Origin: Clostridia bacterium | GTDB taxonomy: Bacteria > Bacillota > Clostridia > Oscillospirales > Acutalibacteraceae | Assembly: GCA_017429345.1 (NCBI GenBank) | Contig: JAFRPB010000005.1 | Location: 1 to 32,277 of the forward strand | DNA length: 32,277 bases | Reading direction: 5' to 3' | Shown: one piece after another, positions 6,594 to 14,252 of the stretch | Numbering within the stretch: the first letter of the stretch is position 1 | How the letters are laid out: each line of letters begins with the position of its first letter | Made by a program: the position numbers and the translations under genes | The notes under the pieces: generated by a model | What the model was told of the DNA's origin: nothing | The model's database searches: none | The model's input: only the letters and a program-made list of their open reading frames with translations

Positions 6594-9500
6594 TTACACG
6601 CCCAGCGCGCCACGGATATTCCAGAAGAAGCAGAATATCGCGCAGAGATAGCGGACGAGATTCACCATCAGACCGTCGCCTTTGTAATCGTAGCAGAAAC
6701 AATGCTCGCCGTGGATCTTGCCGCCGACCGTCGGCTCGTCGGGCTCCTCCGGCGTATCCGTGCCTGTGGCGGGGATGACCGTGCCTTTTTTGATCAGCTT
6801 GCCGCAGACGGTGCAGACAAGGTCGCCGGTGTAGCCGTCCTCGGTCTCGGTGGCTTCCTTCGCGCCCTGACGCTTCGTCACGTGGTCCCCGGTCGCGGGG
6901 ATCGCGGTATTTTCAGCCTGTACCGCGTCGCAGTTCTCGCACTCCTGATGCTTGACGCCCGCTTTACCGCAGGTCGCCGCTTTGTCTACGACCCATTTCC
7001 AGACGTGCTCGCCGGTCGCTTCGATCTCGGTATTTTCGTTCTGCGTCGCGTCGCAGTTCTCGCATTCCTGATGCTTGACGCCCGCTTTGCCGCAGGTCGC
7101 GGCTTTGTCAACGACCCACGTCCAGACGTGCTCGCCGGTGGCTTCGATCTCGGTATTTTCATTCTGCGTCGCGCCGCAGTTCTCGCACTCCTGATGCTTG
7201 ACGCCCGCTTTGCCGCAGGTCGCCGCTTTGTCAACGACCCACTTCCAGACGTGCTCGCCGGTGGCTTCGATCGCGGTATTTTCAGCCTGTACCGCGTCGC
7301 AGTTTTCGCATTCCTGATGCTTTTTGCCCGCAGCGCCGCAGGTCGGCTCATCGTCCACGACCCATGTCCAGACGTGCTCGCCGGTCGGATCGATCACGGT
7401 ATTTTCAGCCTGTACCGCGTCGCAGTTCTCGCATTCCTGATGCTGCTTGCCCGCAACGCCGCAGGTCGGCTCGTCGTCTACGACCCACTTCCAGACGTGT
7501 TCGCCGGTCGGATCGATCGCGGTGTTTTCTGCCTGTACCGCGTCGCAGTTCTCGCATTCCTGATGCTTCCTGCCCGCCGCGCCGCAGGTCGGCTCGTCGT
7601 CCACGACCCACTTCCAGACGTGCTCGCCGGTCGGATCGATCGCCGTGTTTTCAGCCTGTACCGCGTCGCAGTTTTCGCACTCCTGATGCTTTTTGCCCGC
7701 CGTGCCGCAGGTCGGCTCGTCGTCCACGACCCACTTCCAAACGTGTTCGCCGGTGGCAGGGATAGGTCCGGTCGTTTCATTGATAAACTCGCCGCAGACC
7801 GTGCAGTAATACGTCAGTTTTTTCTCGCCCGCGCTGCCGCAGCCGGCGGCAGTGAGCACCGATTCCACGGGGGCGCCCGCCTTATGGTCTGTGCATTCAT
7901 AGCCGTCCGGGTTCACAGATTCCGTGATCCCCGATTTGAATTGAAAAGCGGGCCGCACGCCTCCGCCGACGCCATCGACGTAGGCGACGTAGCAACGGCC
8001 GTCGTAGTCGATATTCGCAGCGGAGGCGGAGCTGGACCCCGGCGAGCGCAGCCGCCAACAAGAGTTCTGGTTAAGTGGCAAAACATGTATACCCTGACAC
8101 TTCGCATAATCCGTTCCCTGTGCGCTCCGCGCGGCATCTCTTCCTGTGTCGGCACTGAATCCGTAAGCAGGATTCAGCGCTTCGCCGTACGACAACAGAA
8201 AGATCTTATCGGTCGTGGACGCGCTGTCGTACTGTGAATACTCGGTCAAATGCGCGCTGTTGTCCAACGGGGTCTCAGCGATCAGCGCCTTTTCCGCTTC
8301 GATAAACGCGGTGTTGTAAAAATCGTCGTTCAGCCAATCGCGGATCGAGCTTGTCGCGTAGTCGTTCGCGTAAACGTCGCTGCCGATCCCCTGATAACAT
8401 TCGGAACCGTTTTTGTATATCACGTTCTGGTACGCCTGAGAATCTATGACGCTCTCACACAGGACCAGCCCCGCGGCGGGATCCAGCACCCGCCATTGCA
8501 GCGGTTCGAACTTGAAGTAATAGGTATTGCCCGGCCCGTAGCCGTTATCATCCTGATAGCTGGCCGAGACGCTGGAACCATAGCCTGTGGACATCGGACG
8601 ATAACTGTCAAAGGTGACCGCGCGGTACCGCGCGCCGTCGTACGGCACGTCGGCATAGCGCATCCAGTCGCCCGGGACCATATTTCCGTCATACATACCG
8701 CCCGTGCCGCTGTAATAACCGTAGCTGATCCAGGTCTTTTCCAGCGCGTCCAGCGCGGCGACGGTATCCGCGTCCGTGACCTGAGTTTGCGGATAGCCGC
8801 CGAATTCGATCAGGTCGCCGACCTGCAGCGCCCCGTTCGGATTGACGGATTCCGTGATCCCCGATTCGAATTGAAAAGCGGGCCGCACGCCTCCGTCGGC
8901 GCCATCGACATAGCCTACGTAGCTGCCGCCGTCGTTGCCGACGACCGCAGCGCCGCCGGAGTCGTACCCCGGTGAGCGCAGCCGCCAATAAGAGTTCGAG
9001 TCAAGGGGATTAACATATATACCCTGACACTTCGCGTAATCCGTCCCCTGCGCGCTCCGCGCGGCATCTCTTACTCTAGGATCGGAATTGAATCCGTAAG
9101 CCGTATTCTGTAATTCACCGTATGACAGCAGAAAGATCTTATCGGTCGTGGACGCGCCGTCGTACTGTGAATACTCGGGCTTATATGCTTTGTTGTCCAA
9201 CACGGTTTCGGCGATCAGCGCCTTTTCCGCTTCGGAAAAGGCGGTGTTGTAAAAATCGTCGTTCAGCCAGCTTCGGATCGAGCTGGTCGCGTAATCGCTC
9301 GCGAAAACGAGACTGCCGATCCCCTGATAATATGCGGAACCGTTGTCGTATACCACGTTCTGGTACGCCTGGGCGTCTATGATGCTTTCACACAGGACCC
9401 GACCCGCGGCAGGATCCAGCACCCGCCATTGCAGCGATTCAAACTTAAAGTAATAGGTATTGCCCGGCGCATAGCCGTTCTCGTCCTGATAGGTTTTCGA

Positions 9501-10151
9501 TGCGTCGGAAGAATAGCCTGTGAATATCGGACGATAAGCGTCAAAGGTAACCGCGCGGTACCGCGCGCCGTCGTACATCACGTCGGCATAGCGCATCCAG
9601 TCGCCGGGGATCATATTTCCGTCATATTGACTGCCCGTGCCGCTGTAATAGCCGTAGCTGACCCAGGTCTTGTCCAGCGCGTCCAGCGCGGCGACGGTAT
9701 CCGCGTCCGTAACCTGACTCTGCGGATAGCCGCCGAATTCGATCAGGTCGCCGACGGCGTACCCCTGCCCGGCGGGGCTGTACTGACTGATGTACGGGAA
9801 CATATAGTCGCCCATTTCCGTCCCGCGCACATAATCGTTATAGTCCTGCCGCGTCGCAAGCCGGAACGTATCGTGATCGTCGCTGAGGAAATAAAAATAC
9901 GTCCCGTCGGTGTATTGCGCGGCTGCTTCCGCCGGCATGCCCTGCGCCGCCGCGTCCGCGAGAAAGCTCGCGAGGTCGAACCAGTAGTCGCCGACGCTCA
10001 GGCCGTCGTCCGAGGTGGGAAGCGTGCTGAAGCCGGAAAACGACGGCTCGCCGCTCGCGCCCGCGGTGAATGACAAAGCGCCGAACACGGAGAGCGCCAT
10101 CAGCAGGCTGAGCAGGATGCTGACGGGTCTTCGGATGAATGATCTTTGCAT
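6594..10151 (-). CDS. Large secreted protein with two DUF6273-like domains and seven 41-residue repeats
   Basis: A 1185-residue predicted exported protein. Start: ATG 10151 (MQRSFIRRPVSILLSL), because AGGAGG lies 10 bases upstream; the open frame extends 12 codons further but that part contains the ribosome binding site. A signal peptide covers about residues 1-35. A unique N-terminal region is followed by two copies of a roughly 310-residue domain (933-bp period), each with VGDLIEFGGYPQ, YYFKFEXLQWRVLDPA, DKIFLLSYGE, CWRLRSPG or YWRLRSPG, and GGVRPAFQF; these features match the DUF6273 family. Seven tandem units of the type TGEHVWKWVVDDEPTCG and HQECENCD follow, then a hydrophobic tail (NLVRYLCAIFCFFWNI) that may anchor it. 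Likely cell-surface; function unknown. The WRLRSPG-VRPAF core recalls C-type-lectin-like ligand-binding folds, which is inference. Confidence 0.85.
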   Translation of the reverse strand: MQRSFIRRPVSILLSLLMALSVFGALSFTAGASGEPSFSGFSTLPTSDDGLSVGDYWFDLASFLADAAAQGMPAEAAAQYTDGTYFYFLSDDHDTFRLATRQDYNDYVRGTEMGDYMFPYISQYSPAGQGYAVGDLIEFGGYPQSQVTDADTVAALDALDKTWVSYGYYSGTGSQYDGNMIPGDWMRYADVMYDGARYRAVTFDAYRPIFTGYSSDASKTYQDENGYAPGNTYYFKFESLQWRVLDPAAGRVLCESIIDAQAYQNVVYDNGSAYYQGIGSLVFASDYATSSIRSWLNDDFYNTAFSEAEKALIAETVLDNKAYKPEYSQYDGASTTDKIFLLSYGELQNTAYGFNSDPRVRDAARSAQGTDYAKCQGIYVNPLDSNSYWRLRSPGYDSGGAAVVGNDGGSYVGYVDGADGGVRPAFQFESGITESVNPNGALQVGDLIEFGGYPQTQVTDADTVAALDALEKTWISYGYYSGTGGMYDGNMVPGDWMRYADVPYDGARYRAVTFDSYRPMSTGYGSSVSASYQDDNGYGPGNTYYFKFEPLQWRVLDPAAGLVLCESVIDSQAYQNVIYKNGSECYQGIGSDVYANDYATSSIRDWLNDDFYNTAFIEAEKALIAETPLDNSAHLTEYSQYDSASTTDKIFLLSYGEALNPAYGFSADTGRDAARSAQGTDYAKCQGIHVLPLNQNSCWRLRSPGSSSASAANIDYDGRCYVAYVDGVGGGVRPAFQFKSGITESVNPDGYECTDHKAGAPVESVLTAAGCGSAGEKKLTYYCTVCGEFINETTGPIPATGEHVWKWVVDDEPTCGTAGKKHQECENCDAVQAENTAIDPTGEHVWKWVVDDEPTCGAAGRKHQECENCDAVQAENTAIDPTGEHVWKWVVDDEPTCGVAGKQHQECENCDAVQAENTVIDPTGEHVWTWVVDDEPTCGAAGKKHQECENCDAVQAENTAIEATGEHVWKWVVDKAATCGKAGVKHQECENCGATQNENTEIEATGEHVWTWVVDKAATCGKAGVKHQECENCDATQNENTEIEATGEHVWKWVVDKAATCGKAGVKHQECENCDAVQAENTAIPATGDHVTKRQGAKEATETEDGYTGDLVCTVCGKLIKKGTVIPATGTDTPEEPDEPTVGGKIHGEHCFCYDYKGDGLMVNLVRYLCAIFCFFWNIRGALGV
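6896..7757 (-). repeat. Seven tandem 123-bp coding repeats
   Basis: Seven copies of a 41-codon unit inside the surface-protein gene. Each carries GEHVWKWVVD (or WTWVVD), one Cys in TCG, and C-x-x-C in ECENCD. The first four units read DDEPTCG and the last three DKAATCGKAG, so two sub-types were amplified separately. Nucleotide identity between units is very high, which makes copy-number change by recombination likely. Confidence 0.9.
7905..9768 (-). repeat. 933-bp direct duplication encoding two DUF6273-like domains
   Basis: The two domain copies are offset by 933 bp (compare CGAATTC at 8801 and 9734) and about three quarters identical in protein. The sharpest divergence is in an 18-codon loop: 8913-8966 in the first domain and 7983-8036 in the second. 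Confidence 0.85.
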
Positions 10152-10211
10152 GTGTGAATGTCCTCCTGTTTTCATATCGTATTTCACGCGGCGATCCGCA
10201 CGACCGCCGCC

Positions 10212-10241
10212 TTTATAAAGTATTTTAATCTAATCTGTCAA
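10212..10241 (-). promoter_or_regulatory. Sigma70-type promoter of the surface-protein gene
   Basis: On the minus strand TTGACA (10241-10236) and TATAAA (10217-10212) are 18 bases apart. This gives a leader of about 55 bases before the ATG at 10151. Confidence 0.75.
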
Positions 10242-10298
10242 GAAAATCAATGATTTTATTCAAAGTTTTAAAAATATACAGAAGTAATTTATTTTGTC

Positions 10299-10327
10299 TT
10301 GTCTTTTTTTCTTATTTATGTTATTGT
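10299..10327 (+). promoter_or_regulatory. Possible promoter of the four-gene operon at 10362
   Basis: TTGTCT (10299-10304) and TATTGT (10322-10327) are 17 bases apart in AT-rich DNA, divergent from the surface-protein promoter. The -10 is weak. Confidence 0.4.
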
Positions 10328-10361
10328 TAAATAAATAACCTTTTTGAAGGGGGCTGTTCTC

Positions 10362-11234
10362 TTGCAATGTCCCAAGTGCGGCGGCGATATCCCGTTTTAT
10401 GATATCCGCCCCAACTGCAAACACTGCGGCGTGAACATCTGGTATTTCTCGCAGCAGACCCTGCTGATCCGCGACGCAAAACGCACGGAGCTCGAGGCTG
10501 CCGCGGCGCGCATGGTGATCGCCCGCATCAAGGCGGCGTTCATCGGCAGCAAGGCGGCGATCGCCCGTCTCGTGATCACGGTCTTTTCGATCGCGGTGCT
10601 GATGCTGCCCTTCGGCTCTGTGAAGCTGACCGCGCCGTTTTATGAAAGGACGCTTTCCGCGGGTCTGATCGGCGTGATCAAGGGCGCGATCGACGGCTCG
10701 CTGATGAAGATCCCGGAGTATCTGCAAAGCGCAATGTTCTCGCGCTACACAAAGGCGTTCCTGCTGCCGGAGGGGGTCCTCGCGGTCCTTGTTGTGCTGG
10801 CGGTCGTGATCTTCTGCGTGTATCTTCTCAGCTTTTTACGGCTTGAAAAAATGACGAAGGTCGTCAGAAACGCTTCGCTCATCGGCGCGATCATCGCCCT
10901 TCTCGGGCAGATCGCGGTGCTGATCATGAATTTCGTAACGCCGCAGCCCGAAACGCCCGCGGCGGAATTTCACGCCGGGTACGGCGGTTTTGCCGTGGCG
11001 GCGGTATGGTTCGCGCTGTATTTCATCAACCGGCTGATGCTGAAAAACGGCATCGAGCCCACCTACCGCGAGAACGACATCAAACGCCGCGAGCTGCTTC
11101 ACAAGTTCCGCGCCGGCGAGATCGATCTCGATTCGCTGCCGCTCCCGGTCATGGAGAGCGAGGAAGAGCGCGAAGAGCGCCTGAAAGCGCTTGCCGAGGC
11201 GCTGAAGGCGGAAGAGGAGGGCAAAGAGCTATGA
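10362..11234 (+). CDS. Zinc-ribbon membrane protein, first copy
   Basis: A 290-residue protein of unknown function. It begins MQCPKCGGDI and continues NCKHCGVNIWYF, giving two C-x-x-C pairs of a zinc ribbon in the first 30 residues. Several hydrophobic helices follow (IARLVITVFSIAVLMLPFG; VLAVLVVLAVVIFCVYLL; IGAIIALLGQIAVLIM; and one more), then a charged cytoplasmic tail. TTG 10362 is the chosen start: AAGGGGG is 8 bases ahead, and the paralog at 31290-32096 also starts with the zinc ribbon (MATCPNC). An in-frame TTG at 10344 overlaps the ribosome binding site. It overlaps the next gene by 4 bases (ATGA), so the two are translationally coupled. The zinc ribbon may sense or bind a partner at the membrane; that is inference. 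Confidence 0.8.
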   Translation: MQCPKCGGDIPFYDIRPNCKHCGVNIWYFSQQTLLIRDAKRTELEAAAARMVIARIKAAFIGSKAAIARLVITVFSIAVLMLPFGSVKLTAPFYERTLSAGLIGVIKGAIDGSLMKIPEYLQSAMFSRYTKAFLLPEGVLAVLVVLAVVIFCVYLLSFLRLEKMTKVVRNASLIGAIIALLGQIAVLIMNFVTPQPETPAAEFHAGYGGFAVAAVWFALYFINRLMLKNGIEPTYRENDIKRRELLHKFRAGEIDLDSLPLPVMESEEEREERLKALAEALKAEEEGKEL

Positions 11235-12679
11235 GTAAAGCAAAGCCGATGAAAAAAGGCGTGAAGGTATTTCTCATCCTTCTGATCGTCCTCGTTTTGC
11301 TGGCCACCTGTTTTGTCTGCGTCGCGATCTACGCGCGATACGAATTTCAGAAGGAACGCACCTGGCTGCCGCCCGTATTCAGCCCGCAGCAGGCTTCCGC
11401 GACAGAGCTTCCCGACAATGCCGCGGACGCGTATGCTTATGCGATGCGTCTTTACAAAGAAGCGGTCAGCTCCGACAGAGCGGAGGGCAGCTGGCATACC
11501 GACGTGGATCTCGGCGGGGACGTCGTCTGGCCCTTCTCGGAGATCGACAACACCCTTGTCGATGAGATCCGCGCTCAGGCCGCCGGCGCGGTGCAGGCGC
11601 TTTATCCCACGGTGTACAGCGTCAAAATGTCCGACGAGGCGGCGGATGAGATCCCCGTGATCGACCTGAAGGAATCCGAGATCCTCGAATATATCTATGA
11701 TCCCGAAAACATATTCAACCGCAAAGGCGAATACCGCAGCGATACCTATGAGATCGTGTTCAAGGTCGACCCTTCCTTTGAAAACACGGACGATATCGCC
11801 GGGAGCGAGGTCTATCGCGGCGTATGCGACGCGCTGAAGGACGCGCTCACGGTAAACAGCGCTTCGTTTGAAGTCAAAGAGGTGGAGATCCGTTTCCGCA
11901 TCGACCGTCTGACCGACCAGATGCAGAGCGTCGATCTGATGCGCAGCTACGACGTCACCGCCGACGTGACGCTGACGGACGCTTACGCTTCTCTCGTAAA
12001 GACCGACGCGGAAAGACGGTTTACCGTCACGCTGCCCTACAGGGCGACGGAGCGGATCAGCTTTATGTGGTACGGCCTGCGTTTCACCAAGGATTATATC
12101 GAGCAAAAACCCGACGATATCGACACGTTGCCGATGGATGTTTACGTCAACGCCGCAGCCGTGCAAGGGCAGGATTTCACCATCGAGTATGATATATCCG
12201 ACCCCGAAACGATCGAGATCGACGCGGACGCCGTATTCACCGTGAACAAGCGCAACGACGTCTCCGACACCGAGGGCGTCAGGGTGACGGCGATCCTGAA
12301 CTATGAAGGCAAAACCTATAAAGACGATCTTATCGTGTATATCTCGGAGCTGGACAAGACCACGACGGGCGTACGCTTCTGGCGCGACAGCTTCATGGTC
12401 GCGGCGGGCGAGACCGCGGCGATGCCCGTGGATATCCGCGTGCCGGTCAACGAACAGTCCGACCTGCGCTCCGAGGAGGAATACGAGCTTCTGCTCGATA
12501 TCTCCGACCCGCAGGCGCTCTCGATCGAGATTGACAACAAAGACCTGTTCGCCACCGGGCTGAAGGCTTCGGCCGATCCCGTCACGGTGAAGATCACGAT
12601 GAAGTGCGGCGGACACACTTATTACGCAGAGATCCCCGTGACGGTAACGGAAGGAAAGGAGGCGACGGACAATGGCTGA
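11231..12679 (+). CDS. Single-pass exported protein of unknown function
   Basis: A 482-residue protein I do not recognise. After a basic start (MSKAKPMKKGVK) there is one hydrophobic helix (VFLILLIVLVLLATCFVCVA, about residues 12-31), then an acidic domain of about 450 residues that should lie outside the cell. The C-terminal half alternates short polar strands (DDIDTLPMDVYVNAAAV, FWRDSFMVAAGETAAMPVDI, KCGGHTYYAEIPVTV), suggesting two or three beta-sandwich (Ig-like) modules. No catalytic motif is seen. It overlaps its upstream neighbour by 4 bases and the downstream transporter by 8, so it probably works with them at the membrane. Confidence 0.75.
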   Translation: MSKAKPMKKGVKVFLILLIVLVLLATCFVCVAIYARYEFQKERTWLPPVFSPQQASATELPDNAADAYAYAMRLYKEAVSSDRAEGSWHTDVDLGGDVVWPFSEIDNTLVDEIRAQAAGAVQALYPTVYSVKMSDEAADEIPVIDLKESEILEYIYDPENIFNRKGEYRSDTYEIVFKVDPSFENTDDIAGSEVYRGVCDALKDALTVNSASFEVKEVEIRFRIDRLTDQMQSVDLMRSYDVTADVTLTDAYASLVKTDAERRFTVTLPYRATERISFMWYGLRFTKDYIEQKPDDIDTLPMDVYVNAAAVQGQDFTIEYDISDPETIEIDADAVFTVNKRNDVSDTEGVRVTAILNYEGKTYKDDLIVYISELDKTTTGVRFWRDSFMVAAGETAAMPVDIRVPVNEQSDLRSEEEYELLLDISDPQALSIEIDNKDLFATGLKASADPVTVKITMKCGGHTYYAEIPVTVTEGKEATDNG

Positions 12680-14195
12680 CAAAAACAGCACGGCGCCGGG
12701 CATAGCGGAAAACGCCGCCGAAAAAAATGTATACCGCAGTTATAACTACGTGGGCACGAAGGAGACCGTCGCGTATCTTTTCAACGACTGGTCGAACACA
12801 TTCAACATCAGCGGCTACGGCGGCAGATTCATATGGGACGTGGTCAAGATCGACTTCGGCATCTCCGCCATCGTCGGTCTGTTCACCGGCACATGGGACG
12901 TGATCAACGATATCTTCATTTCCGCGTTCGTGGATAACTCCAGATCCCGCCTCGGCAAATTCCGGCCGTATCTCGTGCTCCTGCAGATCCCCCTGAGCCT
13001 CATCGGTCTGCTTTACTGGTTTCTTCCGTATATGTTCCCGAACACCGCGGGCACCTACGTGCCGAAGCTGGTCTTCTACTTCCTCTTCGGCGTGATCACG
13101 GAGACCGCCGGCACCTTTACCGGCATCGCAAAGGCGGGCTATATGAGCACCATCACACCGAACCCGAACGAGCGTGTGCGGCTGATCACCCTCGCGGAGC
13201 TCCTGACGGGTTACATGGGCGAGGATATGCCCGGCTACATCTTCGGTTTCCTGTACGATATGGTCGCCACCGGTCGATGGAAGATCCAGCTTCGTTCGAT
13301 CTTCGTCGGCATGGGCGTCGGCTGCGCGCTGATCTCCTCCGCGTTCACGTTCTGGTTCTTCCTCGTGTCGAAGGAGCGCGTGCCGCAGACGCTGGAGCGC
13401 CCCGATATCAAGCAGGGATTCCTGGCGATCGTCAAGAACTATCCGGTTCTGCTGATGGCGCTCTCCGATTTCTTCGGCAATTTCGCCATCGGTATGGGCG
13501 AGAAGGACTACTGGATCGACGTGCACGGCGCGAATACGATGATCAACACCGTGCTGGCTCTCGTCAGCGGCATTTCGGGACCCGTGGGCAGTATTTCCTA
13601 CGCCTTCGTCGCCCCGCTCAGAAAGCGCTTTTCGTCGAAATTCCTCTGGGTCGGCGCGGATATGTACGGCGATATGCTGTGCCTGATGTTCTTCCTGACC
13701 GGCTTTATCAACAACAATTATAAAAAGCTTAAGCCCATGCTGATCGTATACGGCTTCCGCGAGTTCTTCGCGAAGCTCCTCTTCGGCGTCAACAAGGTCA
13801 TCAACGCGGACCTGTGGAACGAGGCGATGGATTACTGCGAGTGGAAGAGCGGCTACCGTATGGAGGCGACCACCGGCGTCGCAAAGAGCCTGGTGCTCAA
13901 GCTGCAGGGCGTTGTCAAGAGCTCGATCTTCAATCTGATGATGAAAAAGATCGGCTACGTGCAGGGCAAGAAGATCGGCACGCAGACCGAGAAGACGAAG
14001 CGCTGGGAGTTCATTCTCTGCGCCATCATGCCCACCATCACCGGCGCGCTCGGCATCGTACCGAAGATGTTCTGGCCGATCAACAGAAAAAAACACGCGC
14101 AGATGTATTATGAGCTCTCCGAGCGCAGAAACAACATGGTATCCGATTACGTCGATACCGTAGTCGATAATACCGACAGTGATTCCAAACGGTAA
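12672..14195 (+). CDS. GPH/MFS-family cation symporter
   Basis: A 507-residue transporter with about 12 hydrophobic segments. The family signature of the glycoside-pentoside-hexuronide (MFS_2) symporters is present: WDVINDIFISAFVDNSRSR followed by LGKFRPYL. Known relatives import sugars or glycosides with H+ or Na+; the superfamily also includes the eukaryotic lysolipid carrier MFSD2A, so a lipid-derived substrate is possible. The start ATG lies 8 bases inside the previous gene. The product of the next gene is a secreted ceramidase-like hydrolase, so uptake of a product of that enzyme is a reasonable inference. Substrate is unproven. Confidence 0.85.
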   Translation: MADKNSTAPGIAENAAEKNVYRSYNYVGTKETVAYLFNDWSNTFNISGYGGRFIWDVVKIDFGISAIVGLFTGTWDVINDIFISAFVDNSRSRLGKFRPYLVLLQIPLSLIGLLYWFLPYMFPNTAGTYVPKLVFYFLFGVITETAGTFTGIAKAGYMSTITPNPNERVRLITLAELLTGYMGEDMPGYIFGFLYDMVATGRWKIQLRSIFVGMGVGCALISSAFTFWFFLVSKERVPQTLERPDIKQGFLAIVKNYPVLLMALSDFFGNFAIGMGEKDYWIDVHGANTMINTVLALVSGISGPVGSISYAFVAPLRKRFSSKFLWVGADMYGDMLCLMFFLTGFINNNYKKLKPMLIVYGFREFFAKLLFGVNKVINADLWNEAMDYCEWKSGYRMEATTGVAKSLVLKLQGVVKSSIFNLMMKKIGYVQGKKIGTQTEKTKRWEFILCAIMPTITGALGIVPKMFWPINRKKHAQMYYELSERRNNMVSDYVDTVVDNTDSDSKR

Positions 14196-14206
14196 TTCCG
14201 TTTTTT
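14187..14206 (+). terminator. Weak attenuator-like hairpin overlapping the transporter stop codon
   Basis: AAACGG and CCGTTT form a 6-bp stem with the TAA stop in the loop, running into a T-tract. An alternative stem (ACGGTAA at 14189-14195 with TTACCGT at 14205-14211) would exclude it. It may allow partial termination before the ceramidase-like gene. Confidence 0.4.
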
Positions 14207-14252
14207 ACCGTATACCGAATGAAAGCATATGCGAACAAAAGGAGTGTTCTTC

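Noticed and set aside
6896-7757. CRISPR array
   Set aside because: The 123-bp units are contiguous coding repeats in frame with no unique spacers.
6588-8237. Long plus-strand open frame of 549 codons opposite the surface-protein gene
   Set aside because: It is the antisense of the 41-residue repeats and domain 2; composition is arginine/alanine/leucine-rich as expected from antisense of GC-rich DNA, with no ribosome binding site.
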